Assembly (NCBI GenBank): GCA_934141615.1
Contig: CAKPCM010000021.1
Coordinates: 1 to 16,276, forward strand
Direction: 5' to 3'
Length of the DNA: 16,276 nt
Source of the DNA: an uncultured Bacilli bacterium
GTDB lineage: Bacteria; Bacillota_I; Bacilli_A; RF39; UBA660
Positions 5,942-12,798 of the stretch are shown here, piece after piece. How positions within the stretch are numbered: position 1 is the first letter of the stretch; the number at the start of each line of letters is the position of its first letter. The position numbers were made by a program, and so were the translations under genes. The notes beneath the pieces are model-generated. The model ran no database searches. It was not told the origin of the DNA and saw nothing but the letters and a program-made list of their open reading frames with translations.

Positions 5942-7288
5942 TTACTTTTTACAATTACATTCATGTGATTCGTGATCGCAATTACATCCGCAATCACAAG
6001 ATGAGTCATCATCATCATCTTCTACTATGTTTTCATCTAAGTAATATATTAATGCATCTAGAGATATTACCTCTTCTTCTTTGGTTTTGTTATTTTTAAT
6101 TTTAACTTCATTATTCTTTAATTCGCTACTGTTAAGTACGATTGTAAATTTGCTATTTAATCTATCTGCTTGTTTAAACTGAGCCTTTAGACTTCTTGAT
6201 AAGTAATCAGTTTCTACAATAAATCCATTCATTCTAAGTTCGTTTGATAAATATGCAGCATACTTTTTCTCATCTTCACTTACGTATAATAAGAATAGGT
6301 CACAGCTATTTTGAATAGGTATTTTAACGTTTTCTTTTTCAAGTGCAAGCATTAATCTATCAAATCCAGCCGCAAAACCAATGGCAGGTGTTTCTGGCCC
6401 TCCAAGTTGTTCTATCATGCCATTATAACGGCCTCCACCACCAATAACGTTTTGAGCTCCAAAGCCTTCTATTTTAGCTTCTACTTCAAATACGGTGTGA
6501 TTATAATAATCAAGGCCTCTTACAACGTTTGGATTAACTTGAAATTCTACGCCCATAACCTCAAGATACTCTTTTACTTTTTCAAATCTTTCTTTAGATT
6601 CTTTATTTAAATAGTCAATTGTTTTAGGAGCATTTTTCATAATTTCTTTATCGGCATCTACTTTACAATCTAGTATTCTAAGCGGATTTTTTTCTAGTCT
6701 TTCTTTGCAGTCGTCACATAATTCACTTATGTGTGGTTTGAAATGGTTAATTAATGCCGTTCTATAATTTTCTCTTGATTCTTTATCTCCAAGTGAATTT
6801 ATGTTAACCTTTATACCTTTTAATCCTAATATTTTATAAATGTTAACCGCAAGAGATATTACCTCAGCATCAGACAATGGATCATCTGATCCAATAAGTT
6901 CATATCCAAATTGGGTAAGCTCTCTATATCTTCCTGCTTGTGGTCTTTCATAACGATACATTGGACAATTATAATATAGTTTTGTAGGTTTATTATTATC
7001 TCCATACATCTTATTTTCAATAAAACTTCTTACAACACCTGCAGTTCCTTCTGGACGAAGCGTAATATGCCTTCCCCCGCGGTCAGTAAAATCATAAGTT
7101 TCCTTAGTTACTATGTCAGTTGTTTCTCCGACACCTCTATGAAATAATTCACTAGATTCAAACACTGGAACACGTATAAAATTATAGTTATACTTTTCCA
7201 TTACTTCATCTATTACCTTAGATACGTATTGCCATCTTTTAGCTTCATCTCCATAAATATCCTTAGTTCCTTTTGGTTTTGTTATCAT
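5942..7288 (-). CDS. hisS: Histidyl-tRNA synthetase with Cys/His-rich C-terminal tail
   Basis: A class IIa synthetase that charges tRNA-His. The 448 residues contain the N-terminal PKGTKD motif (5-10), LRPEGTAG (77-84), motif 2 region YRYERPQAGRYREL (111-124), the HisRS-specific RGLDYYN (257-263), GGGGRYNG (283-290), motif 3 GFAAGFDRL (304-312) and a C-terminal anticodon-binding domain (about 325-420). Residues 423-448 are an extra tail: a run of Asp, then C431, C433, C435, C437, H439, H442, C444 and C446 in CxC spacing, ending in two Lys. Normal family length is about 420-425. The tail looks able to bind metal and is unusual for HisRS. AGGAGG is 6 nt before the ATG. A T-box leader precedes it, and it is first in the hisS-unknown-aspS operon. 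Confidence 0.96.
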   Translation of the reverse strand: MITKPKGTKDIYGDEAKRWQYVSKVIDEVMEKYNYNFIRVPVFESSELFHRGVGETTDIVTKETYDFTDRGGRHITLRPEGTAGVVRSFIENKMYGDNNKPTKLYYNCPMYRYERPQAGRYRELTQFGYELIGSDDPLSDAEVISLAVNIYKILGLKGIKVNINSLGDKESRENYRTALINHFKPHISELCDDCKERLEKNPLRILDCKVDADKEIMKNAPKTIDYLNKESKERFEKVKEYLEVMGVEFQVNPNVVRGLDYYNHTVFEVEAKIEGFGAQNVIGGGGRYNGMIEQLGGPETPAIGFAAGFDRLMLALEKENVKIPIQNSCDLFLLYVSEDEKKYAAYLSNELRMNGFIVETDYLSRSLKAQFKQADRLNSKFTIVLNSSELKNNEVKIKNNKTKEEEVISLDALIYYLDENIVEDDDDDSSCDCGCNCDHESHECNCKK

Positions 7289-7447
7289 ATATATCCTCCT
7301 TTTTACATAAAAAAGAGCCTTTTAGCGTAGGGATGAACTTATGTGTCCACGGTGCCACCCTACTTCACTTAAAGTGCTCTTTTGTTTTAACTTAAATTGT
7401 CTTGTTTTTATTTGTATTGTAAGCTGTCACTTCTTACTAAAAACTAT
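7289..7447 (-). promoter_or_regulatory. Compact T-box riboswitch leader of the hisS-aspS operon
   Basis: A tRNA-sensing transcription attenuator. The minus strand reads AGGGTGGCACCGTGG (7347-7361), matching the T-box core apart from one C-to-T change. A competing terminator follows: GTAGGG (7358-7363) pairs with CCCTAC (7327-7332), extended by AAAAGAGC (7376-7383) with GCTCTTTT (7311-7318), then six U (7309-7314). The predicted start is near 7447, so only about 85 nt precede the core, far less than a canonical Stem I. That stretch forms one hairpin: a 7-bp base (7438-7444 with 7404-7410) and a 5-bp top (7433-7437 with 7419-7423), whose 9-nt loop contains GAC followed by A. UGGC pairs with a G73 discriminator, as in tRNA-Asp, and not with C73 of tRNA-His. 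The T-box call is strong; the specifier assignment is tentative. Confidence 0.85.
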
Positions 7448-7453
7448 ATCTAT

Positions 7454-7482
7454 ATTTTAGTATATTTTTATAAAATAGTCAA
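7454..7482 (-). promoter_or_regulatory. Promoter of the hisS-aspS operon
   Basis: TTGACT (7477-7482), a 17-nt spacer and TAAAAT (7454-7459) on the minus strand. It lies just after the stop of the upstream small gene and predicts transcription from about A7447. Confidence 0.75.
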
Positions 7483-7492
7483 TTATAATGTT

Positions 7493-7702
7493 TTAACAAA
7501 GGATTGGCTCCTGCTTTTTTTCCTTTAATACAGCATAATTTATTTTATATTCTTTTATTGTTCCTAAATTTTTAACAAGTTTAATATTATATAGTTCAAT
7601 TTTTTCTTTTAATTTATTTTCTAGCTCTTGTCTTATTGTCTCATAGTCATCATAATAACTTTTTATATTGCTTGACCAAATAAATATATTTTCTGTATAC
7701 AT
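7493..7702 (-). CDS. Small unknown protein upstream of hisS
   Basis: A 69-aa protein that I do not recognise. The ATG at 7702 is preferred over the upstream in-frame start at 7717, because GGAGG (7711-7715) sits 8 nt before it. It starts MYTENIFIWSSNIKSYYDD, continues with a charged helix (about 20-40, ETIRQELENKLKEKIELYN) and ends in alternating hydrophobic/polar strands (IKLVKNL, YKINYAVL). There is no signal peptide. Its own promoter (7725-7752) and strong RBS argue that it is real. It is followed without a visible terminator by the hisS promoter. The helix-plus-strands pattern suggests a small alpha/beta protein; function unknown. Confidence 0.65.
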   Translation of the reverse strand: MYTENIFIWSSNIKSYYDDYETIRQELENKLKEKIELYNIKLVKNLGTIKEYKINYAVLKEKKQEPILC

Positions 7703-7724
7703 ACAAAATTCCTCCACTATGTAT

Positions 7725-7752
7725 ATTATATATAAATATTAAAATTTGTAAA
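7725..7752 (-). promoter_or_regulatory. Promoter of the 69-aa gene
   Basis: TTTACA (7747-7752), a 16-nt spacer and TATAAT (7725-7730) on the minus strand. The predicted start near 7718 leaves a 15-nt leader consisting largely of the RBS. Confidence 0.6.
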
Positions 7753-7763
7753 TGGAAGGAAAC

Positions 7764-9491
7764 TTATCTAAAGCCTCCTCCACCTCCACCAGAACCGAAG
7801 GAACCTCCTCCTCCGCCTCCAGAAGAGAATCCACCTCCACCTGATGAATAACTTTCAGCACGTGATTTTGATGATGTAGCAGTAGACATACTACTATAAC
7901 TCATCGCATTTATAAATATAAAGTCATTATAAGTGTATCCATATTCGTTATTTTCAATTATTTCCGGATATAACTTTTTAAATTGTTTTGCAACCTTATC
8001 TGCAATACCTAATATTTGAGCAAATATTAAGTAATATTCCCACATATTAACTTCTATTGCTTCTTTATCATCTATTCTTGAGAATTCTTCTAAGAAATTT
8101 TTAAGACCTTTTAGTTTAATTGCTTCATCCATCATTGATTGATCAACTTCATAAACGTATGATTTAAATACTTTAAACGTTATTTTTTCAGTAGATACTA
8201 TCTTGCCTTCATCTTTTAATTTTAAGCTTTCTTTATCTATAACGTCATCAAACCAATTCAATATTTGATTATAATTTGTTTTACACCACTTCTCAAATTC
8301 ACGTGACTCTAAAACTCCGTCACGGCTTGCTTCACTCATCATTTCAAAAAGTTGTCTTTCTAAATCATTATCAAATACAGTGTCAGAAGGTAATACTATT
8401 ACGCTTTCTTCTGATGTTTTAAATAGATTTTTAACTTCTTGTTTTCTTAAAATTATTTTTTTCTCTAACATCCATTTTAGTAAGATTGCTCCTAAAAAGT
8501 CAGTTTTTTTATTATCAAGCTTGTATGCTTCTGCTATCCAAAATGTTCTAAAAATATCTTTATTGAAAGGAATATCACGCATATTTGGAACATCTTTAGG
8601 AAGCACTCTTCCTCTTTGACCAAAATCGAGTTCCTTACTTCCTACCATTCTTCCACTTTTTTTAATACCCTTTGCAACTCCTCCAAAGGAAAGAACAAGT
8701 ACTATTATAGGAACTAACGCACTTATAATGTTGGCAAAAAATGAAAATATTCTGCTTAGAAAACTCTTTTTATAAGGTGTAGACCCCTTTTTTGCCATAT
8801 CTTGGTAGTATTTAAAATCATGATCAATTGTGTTTTTTGTATCAAACGTACCACTATCAAATTTTGCTAAAATAACCATATATTGATTACTATTTAAAGT
8901 GCCCTCGGAGTTCATTTCTATATAACCATCATATACGTATGAGGTAGCGCCTTTTTTACCATAACCCCATACTGGAACATCATCACTAAAATAAGTATCT
9001 GAATATATTTTTATATGAACATCATTCGGTTTGCTTGATAAACCAGATGGAATAAGACTCCAATATATCATATCTGAATCATTAAGTTTTACAACAAACC
9101 CTTCTATATCGTAAGTTAATACATAATTATGATAACCATACTCTGATATACCCCAACATAATTCTAGTCCATTATCTACGTAATTAATGCCATTTTTATA
9201 TGCTTTTTCATCAAAGCTTAAATCTGTATCCCAGTTATCGGTATATGTATAGTCCTTACCTTCTTCACTAACCTTAAAGTTAGTTATGTCGGCATCGCCA
9301 ATATTGTAATATGGTTTATAACCTTCTGTTCCTTGATTTAAATTAGCACTCCAAGTTTCGGTAACATGGGCTGTGCCTTCTTTATCAACATATATATCCA
9401 TGTCTATTTTATCAATGGAATTTGCTTTAACAATAAGTGGAAATGCAAATAAAGCCATTAATAAAAGACAGGTTTTAAATATTTTTTTCAC
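7764..9491 (-). CDS. DUF2207-family membrane protein with glycine-rich C-terminus
   Basis: A 575-aa predicted membrane protein of the DUF2207 family, whose biochemical role is not established. Order: signal peptide (about 1-23); extracytoplasmic DUF2207 beta domain (24-225, beginning IDMDIYVDKEGTAHVTETW, a typical opening); a transmembrane helix (about 247-270); a cytoplasmic region (about 280-530) that includes FRTFWIAEAYKLDNKKTDFLGAILLKWML; and a Ser/Gly tail (about 535-575) with three runs of four to six glycines ending GGFR, a common ending in this family. The start is GTG at 9491, supported by GGGAG (9501-9505) 9 nt upstream. It follows lemA, its frequent genomic partner, but an intrinsic terminator lies between them. 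Confidence 0.88.
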   Translation of the reverse strand: MKKIFKTCLLLMALFAFPLIVKANSIDKIDMDIYVDKEGTAHVTETWSANLNQGTEGYKPYYNIGDADITNFKVSEEGKDYTYTDNWDTDLSFDEKAYKNGINYVDNGLELCWGISEYGYHNYVLTYDIEGFVVKLNDSDMIYWSLIPSGLSSKPNDVHIKIYSDTYFSDDVPVWGYGKKGATSYVYDGYIEMNSEGTLNSNQYMVILAKFDSGTFDTKNTIDHDFKYYQDMAKKGSTPYKKSFLSRIFSFFANIISALVPIIVLVLSFGGVAKGIKKSGRMVGSKELDFGQRGRVLPKDVPNMRDIPFNKDIFRTFWIAEAYKLDNKKTDFLGAILLKWMLEKKIILRKQEVKNLFKTSEESVIVLPSDTVFDNDLERQLFEMMSEASRDGVLESREFEKWCKTNYNQILNWFDDVIDKESLKLKDEGKIVSTEKITFKVFKSYVYEVDQSMMDEAIKLKGLKNFLEEFSRIDDKEAIEVNMWEYYLIFAQILGIADKVAKQFKKLYPEIIENNEYGYTYNDFIFINAMSYSSMSTATSSKSRAESYSSGGGGFSSGGGGGGSFGSGGGGGGFR

Positions 9492-9510
9492 TTTCTTTTT
9501 CTCCCTTCCT

Positions 9511-9539
9511 AAAGAAAAAAGTCTACTTTATAGTAGACT
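9511..9539 (-). terminator. Intrinsic terminator between lemA and the DUF2207 gene
   Basis: A perfect 8-bp stem (9532-9539 with 9520-9527), a 4-nt loop, then TTTTTTCTTT on the minus strand (9520-9511). The 5' arm overlaps the lemA stop codon (9538-9540). It probably lets only a fraction of lemA transcripts continue into the DUF2207 gene. Confidence 0.8.
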
Positions 9540-10092
9540 AAAATTTTACTTGTACATTTCGTCTTTCTTCTTCAGTAGCTTCAAAGAAAGCTTCTGGTTT
9601 AAAATTAAACATACCAGCTACTATATTAGATGGAAACATTTCAATTTTATTTTTGTAAGTTAATACTGAATCATTATAAAATTGTCTTGCGTATCTAATT
9701 TTTTCTTCTATTTCGTTTAATTTGTTTTGTAAATCTAAGAAATTTGCGTTAGCCTTAAGTTCTGGATAGCTTTCTGCAAGTGCAAATAGTCTTCCTAAAG
9801 CCTGTGTTACTTCTCCTGATGCTTTCATTTCATCAGCCTTGGTTGTAGCACTTGCTGCCTTGCTTCTAGCTTCTATAACAGCATCTAAAGTGTCTTTTTC
9901 ATGCTTTGCATAACCCTTTACTGTTTCTACTATGTTTGGTATTAAATCATTTCTGTTTTTTAATACAACATCAATTTGCGACCATTGGTCTTTTACTTTG
10001 TTTCTTAAACTTACAAGTGTGTTATATGTACTAATAAAATAAAGTACGATTAGTACAACAATTACTAAAAGTATAATCAATGCTATTTTCAT
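9538..10092 (-). CDS. lemA: LemA family protein
   Basis: A 184-aa protein with a single N-terminal membrane helix (about 3-22) and a helical-bundle body. Family hallmarks: YNTLVSLRNKVKDQWSQIDVVLKNRNDLIPN (23-53), VKGYAKHEKDTLDAVIEARSKA (58-79), ALGRLFALAESYPELKANANF (97-117), and the C-terminal YNDSVLTYKNKIEMFPSNIVAG. Full length for the family. LemA proteins have no settled molecular function; the usual pairing with DUF2207 membrane proteins is seen here. The ATG at 10092 has AGGAGG 5 nt upstream. It sits between dtd and hisS, a place held by another gene in Bacillus. Confidence 0.93.
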   Translation of the reverse strand: MKIALIILLVIVVLIVLYFISTYNTLVSLRNKVKDQWSQIDVVLKNRNDLIPNIVETVKGYAKHEKDTLDAVIEARSKAASATTKADEMKASGEVTQALGRLFALAESYPELKANANFLDLQNKLNEIEEKIRYARQFYNDSVLTYKNKIEMFPSNIVAGMFNFKPEAFFEATEEERRNVQVKF

Positions 10093-10111
10093 AATATCCT
10101 CCTATAATTAA

Positions 10112-10140
10112 ATTATATATTATTATTTCATAAAAAGAAA
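10112..10140 (-). promoter_or_regulatory. Possible lemA promoter
   Basis: TATAAT (10112-10117) on the minus strand, with only a poor TTTCTT at 17-nt spacing (10135-10140). It is supported mainly by its place between the dtd terminator and the lemA RBS. Confidence 0.4.
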
Positions 10141-10160
10141 GATTTTTTTAAACTTTTGTA

Positions 10161-10196
10161 AAGAAAAAGTGAAAGCTATTAAAAATCACTTTCACT
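10161..10196 (-). terminator. Intrinsic terminator after dtd
   Basis: An 8-bp stem (10189-10196 with 10168-10175), a 13-nt loop holding the dtd stop codon, then TTTTTCTT on the minus strand (10168-10161). The 5' arm is inside the dtd coding region. It closes the secDF-relA-dtd operon. Confidence 0.78.
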
Positions 10197-10625
10197 ATCT
10201 ATTATTATCGTAATTGGTCCATCATTTGTTATGTTAACAGTCATATCTGCTCCAAAAACGCCAGTTTTAACATTTATGCCAAGATTTCTTAATTCTTCGT
10301 TAAAATAATCGTACAAATCTTTAGCATCGCTATAGTTTAAAGCCTTCGTAAATGATGGCCTTCTACCATTTAATTTAGCATATAAAGTAAACTGTGATAT
10401 GGATAATATTTCACCATTAATGTCTTTTAAAGATAAATTTAGTTTATCATCATTATCAGAAAACACTCTTAAACTAGCTATCTTTAAAGCCATTTTCGAT
10501 GCTATTTCTTTAGTGTCTCCAAATGTAAAACCCACTAATAAAACGTATCCTTTATCTATCTTTCCATTTACTTTACCATCTATTATTACACTAGAATCTT
10601 TACTTCTTTGAACTACAACTCTCAT
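10179..10625 (-). CDS. dtd: D-aminoacyl-tRNA deacylase
   Basis: Removes D-amino acids (and glycine mischarged onto tRNA-Ala) from tRNA, in the cytoplasm. The 148 aa match the usual DTD length. Visible are the N-terminal MRVVVQRSKDSSV, the catalytic-pocket motif SQFTLYA (76-82; Ala replaces the more usual Gly), GRRPSF (87-92) and the second conserved motif NDGPITI (133-139; usually NxGPVT). The ATG overlaps the relA stop as TAATG (one shared base), so translation is coupled. A purine-rich stretch (GAGAGAGG) at the end of relA serves as RBS. The relA-dtd pairing is conserved in Bacillota. Confidence 0.96.
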   Translation of the reverse strand: MRVVVQRSKDSSVIIDGKVNGKIDKGYVLLVGFTFGDTKEIASKMALKIASLRVFSDNDDKLNLSLKDINGEILSISQFTLYAKLNGRRPSFTKALNYSDAKDLYDYFNEELRNLGINVKTGVFGADMTVNITNDGPITIIIDSESDF

Positions 10626-12781
10626 TATTTGTTACCTCTCTCTATGCTAGTTACAAACGGAAGTTGTCCAATTACATTCATGTATCTATCTAAAGTTTCC
10701 TTATCATCTACTAATATATCTAAATCAAAGGCGTTATAATCGGTATTATTAATCGTATTTACGCTTTTAACTCCTACGTTCATTGACGTTGTTTTTGATA
10801 TTATATCAAGCAGTAAATTATCTTTTTTCTCAGTATATATAATAACGTTAGTTACGTATTTTTTACTTGCGTTATTATTCCAGTGTACGTTAATAATTCT
10901 TTCGTTTAAATTACATATGTTATGGCAATTTCTTCTGTGAATTGTAATACCATTTCCCTTAGAAATATATCCAACTACATCATCACCCTTAACAGGCGTG
11001 CAGCATCCTCCAAAAGATACCTTTAAATCATCCATTCCGTCTACTATTATGTCACCAGATGATTCCATTGTCTTAGATGAATATTTAAGTACTTTTTCAA
11101 GTGCTCTTTTCTCATCTTCCTTTTCACCTAAAATGGTTTTAATTACGCTAGTTGGATTATACTTTCCAATTCCTATCTCATAATATAATTCATTTTCATT
11201 ATTTAATCCTAAATCATCAAGTGCAATTTTTATCTTTTTATCATCCATAATATCATTAATGGATAATTTCTTTCTTCTAATTGTCTTAATTAACATATCT
11301 TTACCATCAGATGTGGTTTTTTCTTTATCTATTTTACTAAAGAATGCCTTTATCTTATTTTTAGCACTTGTTGTAAAACATATATTAATCCATTCTTGTG
11401 ATGGACCTTTACTATTTTTATTAGTGTTTATTTTTACGATGTCTCCATCTTTTAATTTATAGTCTAACGGAACTATGTTACCATTAACTATTGCTCCTAC
11501 CATTTGATGACCTACGCTAGTGTGAACTCGGTATGCAAAATCTATTGGAGTTGATCCAATTGGAAGTTCAAAAACATCTCCCTTTGGTGTATAAACATAA
11601 ATGTTTGTAGGATTAAATACTTCGTTTTTAACGGTATTAACGAATTCTTCGCCTTCCACTTGCTGCTCATTAAGTTCAATAACGGTTCTAAATGACTTTA
11701 ACTTAAGTTCCATATCATTTACTTTGTTTATACCATGCTCTTTATATGACCAGTGAGATGCAACACCATACTCTGCAACCTTATCCATATCATAGGTTCT
11801 AATTTGTATTTCAAATAACTTTCCATCCACTCCAAATACCGTTGTATGAAGAGATTGATATCCATTTGCTTTAGGACGCGCTATATAATCTTTAAATCTT
11901 TTTGGCATTGGTTTATATTTAGCGTGAATTGCACCAAGTGCCAAATAACAATCTGAAACAGTATTTACAAAATAACGAAGTGCTAAAATGTCATATATTT
12001 CATTAAAAGTCTTACCTTTTTGCAATTTGTTATAAATACTATAAACGCTCTTACTTCTACCTTTCATTTCGTGAGGTATGTTATTTTCATCTAATATTTT
12101 AGATACGCTTTCCATCATTTTATCAACTGATTTATCAAGTTCTGCCCTTGATTCACTAAGCTTTTCTAAAATATCATTATAAACGTCTGGCTTCCAGTAT
12201 TTTAAAGAAAGATCCTCCAATTCACTTTTAATGTGATTTATACCTAAACGGTGTGCTATTGGGACCAATATTTCAAGAGTTTCCTTAGCTTTTTCTTTTC
12301 TTTTGTTTTCAGGAATTGCCCAAAGGGTTCTCATGTTATGAAGACGATCTGCTATCTTTAAAATTATGATACGTACGTCGCCTGATAGACCAACTAATAT
12401 TTTCTTATGATATGAAACTAATGCTTCGTTATCAGCAGACAAGGAAAGTTTATTAATTCTAGATATTCCGTCTACTAGCTCTTTCATTTCAGGCCCAAAC
12501 TCTTTTTCTATTTCTTCTATTGTAACGTTTGCAAAATTAATTACATCGTGAAGTAATGCCGCTGAAAGAGTTTGTGCATCAGCATATATTTCAGTAAGAA
12601 TTAAAGCAACGTTCAAAGGATGAAGCATATAATCGTCACCAGTTAATCTAAGCTGTCCTGCATGAGCCTTACTTGCAAAAAGGTAAGCTTTTTTAATTAA
12701 CTCTATATCTTCATCACTTTTTATATAAGTCTTTGCTTTTTTTAACAAATCATCAAGTGTATATGCATCTTCTTTTTGCAT
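10625..12781 (-). CDS. relA: Long RSH (p)ppGpp synthetase with degenerate hydrolase motif
   Basis: A Rel/RelA/SpoT homologue of 718 aa. Domains: N-terminal HD hydrolase (about 25-155), synthetase (about 235-350), TGS (392-453), a helical region, the Cys motif GGCCTPVKGD (591-600), and C-terminal ACT/RRM (about 640-718). Synthetase residues appear intact: R242, D264 in YDILALR, Y308 in NGYQSLH, E324 in EIQIRT. In the HD domain R45, H54, H78, D79, D145 and N149 are present, but the HDxxED motif reads HDVINF, so the catalytic E and D are N82 and F83. Hydrolysis is therefore expected to be weak or absent (inference). The ATG has AGGTG upstream and starts 17 nt after secDF. In the usual operon order apt and recJ precede it; they are missing here. 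Confidence 0.95.
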   Translation of the reverse strand: MQKEDAYTLDDLLKKAKTYIKSDEDIELIKKAYLFASKAHAGQLRLTGDDYMLHPLNVALILTEIYADAQTLSAALLHDVINFANVTIEEIEKEFGPEMKELVDGISRINKLSLSADNEALVSYHKKILVGLSGDVRIIILKIADRLHNMRTLWAIPENKRKEKAKETLEILVPIAHRLGINHIKSELEDLSLKYWKPDVYNDILEKLSESRAELDKSVDKMMESVSKILDENNIPHEMKGRSKSVYSIYNKLQKGKTFNEIYDILALRYFVNTVSDCYLALGAIHAKYKPMPKRFKDYIARPKANGYQSLHTTVFGVDGKLFEIQIRTYDMDKVAEYGVASHWSYKEHGINKVNDMELKLKSFRTVIELNEQQVEGEEFVNTVKNEVFNPTNIYVYTPKGDVFELPIGSTPIDFAYRVHTSVGHQMVGAIVNGNIVPLDYKLKDGDIVKINTNKNSKGPSQEWINICFTTSAKNKIKAFFSKIDKEKTTSDGKDMLIKTIRRKKLSINDIMDDKKIKIALDDLGLNNENELYYEIGIGKYNPTSVIKTILGEKEDEKRALEKVLKYSSKTMESSGDIIVDGMDDLKVSFGGCCTPVKGDDVVGYISKGNGITIHRRNCHNICNLNERIINVHWNNNASKKYVTNVIIYTEKKDNLLLDIISKTTSMNVGVKSVNTINNTDYNAFDLDILVDDKETLDRYMNVIGQLPFVTSIERGNK

Positions 12782-12798
12782 GTTTTTGCACCTTCTTT

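Noticed and set aside
5945..6022. HisRS tail as a frameshift artefact
   Set aside because: The frame runs smoothly from the anticodon-binding domain through regular CxC spacing to a stop 10 nt before the next gene, so a designed tail is likelier than an error.
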